DNA of 21,920 nucleotides from a virus. The stretch lies in IMG/VR virus record IMGVR_UViG_3300031772_009615, positions 1 through 21,920 of that record. The stretch is one strand, 5' to 3'. Made by a program: the position numbers and the translations under genes. Below, piece after piece: positions 7,950 to 14,853 of this stretch. The stretch's first letter is position 1. Each line of letters opens with the position of its first letter. The notes beneath the pieces were generated by a model, which saw only the letters and a program-made list of their open reading frames with translations, was not told where the DNA came from and did no database searches.

Positions 7950-10052
7950 CTACGAAACCACGGGATAATGGGAACAAAGACAGTTGATAACGTTCCCCGG
8001 TCCGGCCCCGTGGGAACGGTCCCCGGGATAGTCCAACTTCTCCCCTCCAACATCGAACGCATCGTCTATGGGGACTTCCTGGCCATCCGTGTTCTTGTGG
8101 TCCTCCCGGGATTCGGGAACGAACGAGCACATCCAGCCCTTCTTGTCCACGAACTCGGTCTGCTTGTAGCCTTCAAGTTGTCCCCAGTTCTCGACCATAG
8201 CCGTCTCAGTCCTAGCGATCCGCCGGGCCCGGACAACGGCCATATCGCTGAGCTTCTGCCAGATCTCCTGGGTGGTCTGTTCGATCGTCCAGTTCTCAGC
8301 CTCTGCCGCCTTGAGCGCCCGAGCTACCTCTGCTGCAGTCTCCTCGGTGATGAATTTGGCTGAGGAGCGCATGAGCATCTCGAGCTTGGCTTTTTGGTCT
8401 ATCGTGAACTCGAAACGGGAATCGCCTTTCGTCTCTTCGTCGAACTCGTAGAGTTTGCCCTCGGAAATATCCAAGCCGGCCTCCCCTGCCTTCGTAAACA
8501 GGTAGAAGTATCGGGACTTGAACTTCGAGACGTATTCCTTGACCTCGTCCTCAGTGTCCAGGAGCGAGTTAATGACAACGAGTTGAGGGGATCCGGCTGC
8601 AGCGATTTTCTCCTTGACCGCTTTGGCCTGCGATCGGAGGTATGATTCTGCCTCGGGGATGAAGCCCTTCTCCTTTGCGGCTACGCGAGAGGCGAAGTTC
8701 GTCCAGAGCGCTTGCTTCCTCTCCGGCGCGGACCAGAAGCCCTTGATGTTCGGAGGGGCCATCGACTTCTTTCCGTTCTCCGCCGGCTGCTTGTCATCGG
8801 CCTGATCGTCCTGGTCCTGATCCTCTATCGCAGGCGGCTCCTCCTCCCGGCCGAATTCAGTCAGGCCGAGCGGGATGAGGATCACGTCTCCGTCCTCTCT
8901 CTCCTCATATCCGCAGGCCTCGCGCTTTTCATTCAGCGTCAGCCACCAGGCCCCCTGCATGCGCGCGTAGGCTTCCTCGCGCTTCTTCTGCAGCGCCTCG
9001 ATCTGGTCGATATCCAGGTCCAGCCTCAGGCGCTCCCCGTAGAGCGGCGTCAGCCAGTTGTTGAGCTCGTCCCGGACAAACCCCGCCAGGGGGAGGCATG
9101 CCTCCATGTAGAGCGCCAGGCGGGCTTCCTGGTAATTCGAGTAGGTCTTGTTGTCGGCGTCTCCGATGAGCTCGGGCGCGACCCCGAACACGCGGCAGAT
9201 CTTGCGCGTGACTTTCGTGTCCGCCTTGTCCCAGTCCATGTCTTTCGGCGAGATGGCAAAGTTCTTCCAGTCCATCCCGCCCTCCAGAAGCAATGGCGTG
9301 CCCGCGTTCTCATATCCTGAGATCTCATCCTTGATCTGCTTCTTCAGCCGCTCGAACTGCTGGTCGGTGAGCTTCCCCTCAACAGTCAGTGCTCCCGGCG
9401 GCCGGCAGTCGTTCTTAAGGAGTTTCGCATTCCACTCGTGTGCGAAGTTCGAGATGTCCACGGCCCGGGCGGCGACCTCGAGCGGGCTCAGGCCGTAGAA
9501 GTCGTCCGTGGGATGGAATGTCTTCATGTGGAGGACCTGGGAGACGTCAAAGGTGATCTCTTTCCCGGAGACTCGGTACTTGTACCCGGCGATGAGCTGC
9601 TGCGCGTTCCCTGGGACGACGACCATCCGGTCCGGCCGCAGCGCCCAGAGCTCCTTGGGAGCGCCCTTATTCGGGCCGTTTTTCTCGATGTAGCTGTTAC
9701 CGGCGATCAGGTAGAACTTGACGACCTTTTCGATGAATCTGGCCTGCCCTTCCATCGGGTTCGGCCGGCGCATGAGATCAAGAAGGGGGTGATTGTCGAT
9801 CTCCGTCATGTCGCCCTTGCTTGCCTTTGAGTCCTGGTAGAGTACCCAGGGGATCCCCGCGATCGTCTTGGCGATCAGGTCGATGCAGGCGTAGGCGTCC
9901 ATGCAGGCCTGGTAGCCGGCCTGGGAAAGGCTCTTGTAGTCCTTCGGGGTCCAGACAACGGGCTGCCCCATGAGCATCATCAGGATAGCGGGCCAGGACG
10001 CGCTTTCCTTCTTCTCGCGGGCCCGGCTGATTTGGAGGCCAAAAACCTTCAT
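7950..10052 (-). CDS. Portal protein fused to a Mu F / SPP1 gp7-like head morphogenesis domain
   Basis: This is one continuous frame of 700 residues. Residues about 30-400 match an HK97-type portal (DAYACIDLIAKTIAGIPWVLY near 52, FYLIAGNSYIE near 113, FYGLSPLEVA near 185, VFGVAPELIGD near 288). An acidic linker (DQDQDDQADD, 411-420) leads to residues 430-700, which match the Mu F/SPP1 gp7 family: RARRIARTETAMVENW (608-623), W640, DGQEVPIDDAF (656-666), YPGDRSHGAGPGNVINC (675-691). The portal is the dodecameric DNA entry channel; the second part normally is a separate minor head protein acting in assembly or ejection. The start overlaps the terminase stop by four bases. Confidence 0.9.
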   Translation of the reverse strand: MKVFGLQISRAREKKESASWPAILMMLMGQPVVWTPKDYKSLSQAGYQACMDAYACIDLIAKTIAGIPWVLYQDSKASKGDMTEIDNHPLLDLMRRPNPMEGQARFIEKVVKFYLIAGNSYIEKNGPNKGAPKELWALRPDRMVVVPGNAQQLIAGYKYRVSGKEITFDVSQVLHMKTFHPTDDFYGLSPLEVAARAVDISNFAHEWNAKLLKNDCRPPGALTVEGKLTDQQFERLKKQIKDEISGYENAGTPLLLEGGMDWKNFAISPKDMDWDKADTKVTRKICRVFGVAPELIGDADNKTYSNYQEARLALYMEACLPLAGFVRDELNNWLTPLYGERLRLDLDIDQIEALQKKREEAYARMQGAWWLTLNEKREACGYEEREDGDVILIPLGLTEFGREEEPPAIEDQDQDDQADDKQPAENGKKSMAPPNIKGFWSAPERKQALWTNFASRVAAKEKGFIPEAESYLRSQAKAVKEKIAAAGSPQLVVINSLLDTEDEVKEYVSKFKSRYFYLFTKAGEAGLDISEGKLYEFDEETKGDSRFEFTIDQKAKLEMLMRSSAKFITEETAAEVARALKAAEAENWTIEQTTQEIWQKLSDMAVVRARRIARTETAMVENWGQLEGYKQTEFVDKKGWMCSFVPESREDHKNTDGQEVPIDDAFDVGGEKLDYPGDRSHGAGPGNVINCLCSHYPVVS

Positions 10053-11527
10053 GCGAGTCTCCTGATCCTGGGTTCGCTTTCGTTCGGCTCGTAGAACGTG
10101 AGCAGGAAGGCATCGGCTTCGTCAGGGCTCCGGAATCCGCGCTCTTTATATTCATCCTTACTCTCGACGACGCGCCGGCCCTTCTTGTCCAGGGATTTCG
10201 ACTTCCGGTTGACCAACTCCGTCATCAAACGATCGTCTTCGGGACAGGAGATCTCCCCGATGATCTTCCCGACTTCAAACCACATCTCGGAAATGACGTT
10301 CGGGTACTTATCCGGCTCCTTCGCCTCGGACTGGAAGTTGACCGGGACGATGTTGTAGCTGTGGCTTTGGAGGATGTCGGTCACGCCACCGCCGACGCCT
10401 GTGTCGTCGACTTTGATCCGAATATCCTTTTTGAACTCGGCGAACTTTTCAACCTCATCGGCGATATATACGAGCTTGGCCTTCTCCGGGAGTTGTTTTG
10501 AGGTGAGGACTTTTTTCTCAATGACCTTCAAGCCCTTCCGCTTCCGCATGACCGTATCATCCGCGCCTCCTCGGGCGACATCGACGCCGATCTCTTCCTG
10601 GCCGGTTGAGTCGAAGTCGGCGTTCTTGGCGTTTTCGAACATCCTATTGACCTGGCTGAGCTTGATGATCGTATCGGCGCCGACATCGCAGATCTCACCC
10701 AGGACCTTTGTTAAGAACAGGACTGAATCCTCACCCCAGTCTTTTTTACAATCCTCGATATACTTTGGCGTCGCGATCTGGATGACTAAATCTTTCGGGT
10801 CGACATATTTCAGCTTGAACTTGTCCGGCCGGGTAACATCCTCAATCTCTATCCCCCGGAATTTCTCGCCCGTAACATAGGGAGAATCGAAGGCCGAAAC
10901 ATGGATCTTCTTCCAGTCGGAACTCAGATCGTTGAAGATCTTGTAGTAGTTCTCTCCCACCTGGACGCCATCCGTCGTCGAAATAACCAGCCAGCGACAG
11001 AGGCCGCCGGTCATGAGCCCGCGGACGGAATCCCACATCCACTGGGGGATCCCCTTGGCCTCATCGAAGATGAATAGGATTGCCGGCGCGTGCCAGCCCT
11101 CGGCCCGGGCGGGCTTGTCAGTCGAAAAGCCGATGGCGAAATGATCTGAATCGTCGGTCTTGATCTCTGTTGTGAGGCATTCGCCTTCCAGGCGGATTCG
11201 GCTTTTAGCGTAGATTGCGTTTATCTCAGACCAGAGAAGCATCTTGATCTGGGAGAAATTCGGAGCGGTCGTGATGACCTTTGAGCCCTCGTAACAATTG
11301 AGGAACCAGACTGCGATCTCAGCCGCGGTAAATGTCTTTGACACGCCATGACAGGCCCGGACGGCCACTTTCTCATGGCTTTGAAGGCTAGTCAGGATCT
11401 CCCTCTGTTTTGACCAGGTCACATGGCCAAGTGCGTGTTCAACAAAAAAGACAGGATCCTTCCTATATTCGGTGAACAATTCATTCATGACTTGGCCGGT
11501 TTCAGGATCCATTCTTTTTGTACTCAC
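10049..11527 (-). CDS. terL: Terminase large subunit
   Basis: This 492-residue DNA-packaging motor has an N-terminal ATPase and a C-terminal RNase H-fold nuclease. The Walker A region is ACHGVSKT (58-65), a deviant form accepted in large terminases. Walker B with the catalytic Glu is LFIFDEA (151-157). Nuclease acidic residues are visible in GVDVARGGADD (314-324), KVDDTGVGGG (372-381) and near the end in SPDEADAFLL. The frame starts at GTG 11527, overlapping the small subunit by 26 bases. An ATG at 11512 is an alternative; neither start has a strong ribosome site, so translation is probably coupled to the small subunit. Confidence 0.93.
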   Translation of the reverse strand: MSTKRMDPETGQVMNELFTEYRKDPVFFVEHALGHVTWSKQREILTSLQSHEKVAVRACHGVSKTFTAAEIAVWFLNCYEGSKVITTAPNFSQIKMLLWSEINAIYAKSRIRLEGECLTTEIKTDDSDHFAIGFSTDKPARAEGWHAPAILFIFDEAKGIPQWMWDSVRGLMTGGLCRWLVISTTDGVQVGENYYKIFNDLSSDWKKIHVSAFDSPYVTGEKFRGIEIEDVTRPDKFKLKYVDPKDLVIQIATPKYIEDCKKDWGEDSVLFLTKVLGEICDVGADTIIKLSQVNRMFENAKNADFDSTGQEEIGVDVARGGADDTVMRKRKGLKVIEKKVLTSKQLPEKAKLVYIADEVEKFAEFKKDIRIKVDDTGVGGGVTDILQSHSYNIVPVNFQSEAKEPDKYPNVISEMWFEVGKIIGEISCPEDDRLMTELVNRKSKSLDKKGRRVVESKDEYKERGFRSPDEADAFLLTFYEPNESEPRIRRLA

Positions 11528-11897
11528 TCATGGATTTTCTCAGGTCCGTTATTGAGAGGGCGACTTTGAGTTCGCCGCTATGGGCGAGTTCCTGCCGATC
11601 GCGCCAAAGGTCGGGGCGCCGGTTCTTCAGCCAAAAGATCATGGCGGTTGTATCACCGCCCTTGGCCTTCTCATAAAGGCTCTTCGTTATCTGAAAGTCG
11701 GCCTTCAGCTTTCCCCTTTTTAGGGACTGCAAAAACACTGGTGTTTTTTTCCAGTAATTCAGGGTCCGGGGGCTGATCCCCAGGATGACGGCGATCTCCT
11801 CATCTGTCATTCCAAGGCTGGCGATGATCTCGACCTGCTCAAGATTGATATCTTCCAGCCTCACGCGCTGATTGAGCTTTACCACTTTGACTTTCAT
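11502..11897 (-). CDS. terS: Terminase small subunit (putative)
   Basis: This 131-residue protein carries an N-terminal helix-turn-helix (MTDEEIAVILGISPRTLNYW, about residues 30-49) and a helical middle (DFQITKSLYEKAKGGDTTAM) followed by FWLKNRRPDLWRDR, a pattern very common in phage small terminases. It would recognise the packaging site and hand DNA to the large subunit. It starts at ATG 11897, sharing four bases (ATGA) with the methyltransferase gene, and overlaps the large terminase gene. Confidence 0.82.
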   Translation of the reverse strand: MKVKVVKLNQRVRLEDINLEQVEIIASLGMTDEEIAVILGISPRTLNYWKKTPVFLQSLKRGKLKADFQITKSLYEKAKGGDTTAMIFWLKNRRPDLWRDRQELAHSGELKVALSITDLRKSMSEYKKNGS

Positions 11898-12883
11898 CTT
11901 GCTTCGAGCACCGTTGTCCTAATGTGAGACGCGATGGCCTCCATAAAGCGGGGCATCACAGCGTTGCCGATCCGCGCCCACTGCTCCCGGAAGTTGCCGG
12001 TGATTTTGAATTCATCCGGGAAACTCGAAAAGCGCTTGATTTCAGAAATGTTCAAGCACCGTGGATGTTCCCAGTGGAAGACCCCTCCGCCTCCGCTCGG
12101 GATGACGGTTTTCTGGATAGTCGGGCAGGGACGGTTAGGGTTCAACTTGGACCCATTGAACCAGTAACCTTTGGGATGGTACTTGTCGAAGCTCTCCCCG
12201 TTCCTGCACTTCTTCCAGATCTCAAATCCCAGTTCACCCAGGGTCCTGGAGGCGTCATCGGGGAGCCCCTGGACCGCCTCCCGGGATGGAATGACCTTCC
12301 GCTGAGGCTCGGGGAAAGAGGGCTCTTTTCTCAAGTCATTCCTGACTCCGATCCAGATCAGCCGCTGGCGCGACTGGGGGACTCCGTAATATTTCGTGTT
12401 CATGAGTTTGCACTTCGTCCGGTAGGGAATGCCCTTGAGGGTCTTCATGATCTCGATGAATCGGCCTTTCATCGTCCCTTTTACCAGTCCCGACACGTTT
12501 TCCATGACATAGATCTTGGGTTGGAGCTCGTCGATCAGCCGCGCGAACTCTAGGAAAAGGTCGTTCCTGGGGTCGTTGACGTCTCTCCGGCCGGCCGTCG
12601 AGAAGCCCTGGCAGGGCGGCGAGCCGTCCAGGAGGTCAAGCGTGCCGCGCTTCAGCCGGCAGAACTCGAGGATCTCTTTGCTGGAAACAGTCTTGATGTC
12701 TTTCTTCCAAACAGGGACCCTGGGGAAATTCAGCTTGAAGGTCTCGACCGCGTTGGTGTCGGAGTCGATGGCCAGGAGCTCCCGGAAGCCGGCCCACTTG
12801 TAGCCGAGCGAGCTGCCGCCGCATCCGGCGAAGGTCGAAACAAGCGTCGGTTTTCTCACCATTTGTACCCGCATTTCGGACAT
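11894..12883 (-). CDS. C5-cytosine DNA methyltransferase
   Basis: The ordered motifs of m5C methyltransferases are all present in 329 residues: motif I TFAGCGGSSLG (17-27, SAM binding), motif IV DGSPPCQGFS (86-95, catalytic Cys91), motif VI ENV (128-130), motif VIII QSRQRL (170-175), a target-recognition region with RPCPTIQKT (251-259) and motif X RIGNAVMP (304-311). It transfers a methyl group from SAM to cytosine in a DNA target that cannot be told from this sequence. No restriction enzyme gene is adjacent, so self-protection of phage DNA against host restriction is the likely use. Starts at 12883, 12874 or 12862 are all possible and none has a clear ribosome site; the longest overlaps the ParB-like gene by 28 bases. 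Confidence 0.93.
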   Translation of the reverse strand: MSEMRVQMVRKPTLVSTFAGCGGSSLGYKWAGFRELLAIDSDTNAVETFKLNFPRVPVWKKDIKTVSSKEILEFCRLKRGTLDLLDGSPPCQGFSTAGRRDVNDPRNDLFLEFARLIDELQPKIYVMENVSGLVKGTMKGRFIEIMKTLKGIPYRTKCKLMNTKYYGVPQSRQRLIWIGVRNDLRKEPSFPEPQRKVIPSREAVQGLPDDASRTLGELGFEIWKKCRNGESFDKYHPKGYWFNGSKLNPNRPCPTIQKTVIPSGGGGVFHWEHPRCLNISEIKRFSSFPDEFKITGNFREQWARIGNAVMPRFMEAIASHIRTTVLEAR

Positions 12884-13350
12884 TCGTTCTGGGTCAGGAG
12901 CGACTCATCGAAGTCCTGCTCCTTTGGATCAATGTCGGGCCCGAACCGCTCCATGATCTGCTTGAGGTCGGCTGTATTCCCGAGGTCGACCTTGTAATCA
13001 TTGAGATTAAGCTTTGCCAGGTAGGGCTGGACGAGCTCGGCCAGCTGTTGCTCTTCGTAGAATCCGGCGCGGTCGTTATCGGAGAGAGCAAACTCGATCT
13101 TCTCGGCTTCGATCTTGGGCTGGACAATGGAGACTTCAACCTTTCGCACGCCGAGCTCCTTCAGGGCCCGGATCCGCATATTCCCGCCGAGGGTGATGTA
13201 CTTTCCCTTTTCCTCAAAGACGATCAGAGGCTTATAGACTCCGAGCTTGAGGATCTGGCGTTTGAGGCGCTCGAAGTCGTCCTGCCGGATCCCGCGGGGG
13301 TTCTTCTCCCAGGGAAGCACCTGATCGATGGGAACCTTGACGATTTTCAT
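12856..13350 (-). CDS. ParB-like nuclease-domain protein
   Basis: This 164-residue protein has the ParB/Srx N-terminal fold: IDQVLPWEKNPR (8-19), a repeated helix (FERLKRQILKLGVYKPLIVF) and the signature KYITLGGNMRIRALKELGV (49-67), where GGNMR replaces the more usual GEHR box. The C-terminal end has one CPKC pair (CPKCGYKW), enough for half a zinc site. In phages these proteins are often encoded next to DNA methyltransferases and terminases, as here. Current knowledge places this fold among CTP-binding switches and nucleases, but its phage role is not settled. It overlaps the upstream membrane protein by four bases (ATGA). Confidence 0.82.
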   Translation of the reverse strand: MKIVKVPIDQVLPWEKNPRGIRQDDFERLKRQILKLGVYKPLIVFEEKGKYITLGGNMRIRALKELGVRKVEVSIVQPKIEAEKIEFALSDNDRAGFYEEQQLAELVQPYLAKLNLNDYKVDLGNTADLKQIMERFGPDIDPKEQDFDESLLTQNECPKCGYKW

Positions 13351-13712
13351 GCGGTCGGTCCCCTTCCATTGATCGCATCGAAAATCTTTTGATGATCTTC
13401 ACGGTTTTCTTTCCGAAAAGTCTCAAACTGCTTCCAGTTCTCTTTCAGCCCTGCTATATCTTCCACGTGTTTAAGACACAACGAATTAGGCTTCCCGTTT
13501 CCGGCCGCCGGCGCTTGCGTTTGGGGCATCGCCGTGGCCGTGAGCTCAAACTTGCGTCTGGCTTGCCGTGCCCGTATCACCGTCCCAACCTTGTCGATCC
13601 ACAAGCCGACACTCGATATCAAAAGGACGATCACTGCGGGCCAGGACCACGCGCCCCCCGCACCCTTCGCAGTTTCCACCGCCTGTTGAGCCGTCTGTGG
13701 GTCCAGCATCAT
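13347..13712 (-). CDS. Small membrane protein with C-terminal coiled coil, lysis region
   Basis: This 121-residue protein has one membrane segment (WSWPAVIVLLISSVGLWI, about 22-39) after a short N-terminal part. A basic stretch (RARQARRKFEL) and an Ala/Pro/Gln linker follow, then a charged helix (ENWKQFETFRKENREDHQKI). One membrane span plus a long soluble helix is common in phage accessory lysis proteins, but also in unrelated proteins. It begins ATGATG; the first ATG (13712) overlaps the upstream stop, and GGGGAG lies 4 and 7 bases before the two options. The function is not known. Confidence 0.6.
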   Translation of the reverse strand: MMLDPQTAQQAVETAKGAGGAWSWPAVIVLLISSVGLWIDKVGTVIRARQARRKFELTATAMPQTQAPAAGNGKPNSLCLKHVEDIAGLKENWKQFETFRKENREDHQKIFDAINGRGPTA

Positions 13713-13996
13713 TCACTCCCCTTTCGTTTCAGCTCCTCGCGGAGCCGCTTGATTTCCTGCTTGAGCTCGTCGACCCAGAGAATGAAAGCCTGATTAACGA
13801 CCAGGTTCCCATCCGGCGTGAAGGCCAATGGATTGAGGCGGACCTCCGGGCCAGGATTCAAGCAGTCATACGAGGGATATAGCGACGGATTGTAAGAGCT
13901 GCAGCTCTCAGCTAAAAAGCAGATCGCGCAGAGCGTCAAGATCGCGACGATCCACGGCAGCCAGGATCTTTTTCCGGCGCTTTTTGTCTTTTTCAT
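13709..13996 (-). CDS. Small membrane-anchored or lipoprotein-like protein
   Basis: This 95-residue protein starts at ATG 13996 behind AAGGAGG. A basic N-terminus (MKKTKSAGKR) is followed by a hydrophobic segment (WIVAILTLCAICFLA, about 14-28), then ESCSSYNP. The cysteine after AES might be lipidated, but the lipobox is imperfect because -2 is Glu. After a Pro/Tyr-rich section, the C-terminal part (FILWVDELKQEIKRLREEL) is a short coiled coil. It overlaps the preceding 63-residue gene out of frame by 89 bases, which is exceptional here. A spanin-like role is possible in this lysis neighbourhood but unproven. Confidence 0.6.
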   Translation of the reverse strand: MKKTKSAGKRSWLPWIVAILTLCAICFLAESCSSYNPSLYPSYDCLNPGPEVRLNPLAFTPDGNLVVNQAFILWVDELKQEIKRLREELKRKGSE

Positions 13997-14099
13997 TCTC
14001 GATAGCCTCCTTGATCCGGCCGACGAGGGCTTCGACCTTCGCCTCCAGGTCCTTGACCGTTTGCACAGCTGCTAGGATTTCGCCCAGGTTGAATGGCAT
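13908..14099 (-). CDS. 63-residue coiled-coil protein
   Basis: This small protein starts at ATG 14099 with AGGA seven bases upstream, just after the endolysin stop. It is almost wholly helical (ILAAVQTVKDLEAKVEALVG, then a basic KDKKRRKK stretch) and has no membrane segment. It follows the endolysin and precedes two membrane proteins. Its last 89 bases also encode the start of the next gene in another frame. I do not recognise a family. Confidence 0.55.
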   Translation of the reverse strand: MPFNLGEILAAVQTVKDLEAKVEALVGRIKEAIENEKDKKRRKKILAAVDRRDLDALRDLLFS

Positions 14100-14120
14100 G
14101 TTAGTTCCTCATGTCGATCC

Positions 14121-14462
14121 TCAAATTTCGAAGTGGTAGATGTCGTTCAGACTCTTCCATCGCCCGCCCCACACGCCGCCCATACTCTCCCAGATCTGCC
14201 CGAGCAGCTCATACTCGGGTATCCGGTCCCAGACCGGCCGGCCGTCCTTGATAATGACAAGGTCCATCGCCTGCCAGAACTGATGTTTGGCTTTCTTGAC
14301 GTAGCCGTCGACCTGGCTCTTGCCCTCGAGGAAGTACTTGTGGACCTCCTCGGCAGACAAGAAAAAGTTGAAAGGCATGATCTGAATGTTATTGACCCGA
14401 GCCTCGATCACGAGCTTCGAGATCAGGTAGATGAAGTTCAGGCGCGCGGCGGTTCCGTTCAC
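14121..14462 (-). CDS. Endolysin, M15-type zinc peptidase
   Basis: This 113-residue protein matches small phage L-alanyl-D-glutamate / D-Ala-D-Ala peptidases of the M15 group. The first zinc-ligand motif is seen as KAKHQFWQAMDLVI (His and Asp eight apart, H-x6-D; the usual Gly is Trp), and the second as GGVWGGRWKSLNDIYHFE, with the catalytic acidic residue and the last His ligand. It would cut the peptide part of peptidoglycan during lysis. There is no signal peptide, so it needs a holin for access. The only start in reach is GTG 14462 with a poor ribosome site; an in-frame stop lies 27 bases upstream. A strong hairpin sits about 40 bases upstream. Confidence 0.85.
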   Translation of the reverse strand: MNGTAARLNFIYLISKLVIEARVNNIQIMPFNFFLSAEEVHKYFLEGKSQVDGYVKKAKHQFWQAMDLVIIKDGRPVWDRIPEYELLGQIWESMGGVWGGRWKSLNDIYHFEI

Positions 14463-14502
14463 GCCTTGATTGTAAGGGGGTGGTTTTTAGCGATTTCGGT
14501 CA

Positions 14503-14525
14503 GGTGGCCACAAGCTGTGACCACC
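14503..14525 (-). other. Strong hairpin upstream of the endolysin gene
   Basis: GGTGGTCACA and TGTGGCCACC on the minus strand form a 10-bp stem with one G-U pair and a GCT loop. It is in the 85-base gap between the nuclease-paralogue gene and the GTG start of the endolysin. No U-run follows, so a standard intrinsic terminator is unlikely. It could be an operator, a processing site or a brake on endolysin translation. Confidence 0.55.
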
Positions 14526-14547
14526 TTCTACCCGAGAGGGGGGACGC

Positions 14548-14853
14548 TTAAATGGCCAAAGATTTCCTCTTGACGCCAGTTGAAAAGTCCGCTATTTCAA
14601 ATGTCGATATATTCGGCTTCTTGATCCAAATCTCTTTTCGGCAGGATGCCGGAAGTTCTATCTGGCCAACGGCTTCCCGGTCCGCTTTTGTTGCCGCGTC
14701 AAGACAAATTTTGATTTTGCGAAGTTCATATTGGCGTACGGCTTCGAGGTCAAACGGACCGTCAGAAAGAAAACTCACGCGATATCCGCAAGCCATGAGG
14801 ATTTCCCGGGCGCGTCGGCGCGCTTTGTAAAACCTATTCTGTGTCGCTGCCAT
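14548..14853 (-). CDS. Small paralogue of the upstream nuclease's N-terminal domain
   Basis: This 101-residue protein is read from ATG 14853, which has AAGGA six bases upstream, and overlaps the preceding gene by 20 bases. Residues about 14-75 align with residues 12-90 of the protein encoded just upstream: GYRVSFLSDGPFDLEAVRQYELRKI against GYYIENINGPSFDIIAAREREWRLI, and both reach KEIW(I/L)(K/R)K. The pattern G-P-x-FD-(I/L)-x-A-(V/A)-R recalls the Asp strand of PD-(D/E)XK resolvases and nucleases, but the E-x-K half is not preserved. It may be a DNA-binding or inactive nuclease-like partner. Function unknown; the homology to the neighbour is visible by eye. Confidence 0.65.
   Translation of the reverse strand: MAATQNRFYKARRRAREILMACGYRVSFLSDGPFDLEAVRQYELRKIKICLDAATKADREAVGQIELPASCRKEIWIKKPNISTFEIADFSTGVKRKSLAI

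Noticed and set aside
7940-8062. N-terminal extension of the prohead protease
   Set aside because: The extended frame overlaps the portal gene by more than 100 bases, and a perfect AGGAGG precedes the internal ATG at 7939.
11731-11748. Near-palindrome AAAAACACTGGTGTTTTT in the small terminase gene, considered as a packaging or operator site
   Set aside because: The centre is mismatched, the sequence is explained by the codons for KTPVF, and nothing else points to a cleavage or binding site.
11894-13350. Restriction-modification system
   Set aside because: The methyltransferase is clear but there is no recognisable restriction endonuclease beside it; the neighbouring ParB-like gene is not a restriction enzyme.
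14463-14490. Promoter for the endolysin gene (TACAAT near the GTG start)
   Set aside because: No -35 element lies at a suitable distance, and the candidate is only a few bases from the start codon.
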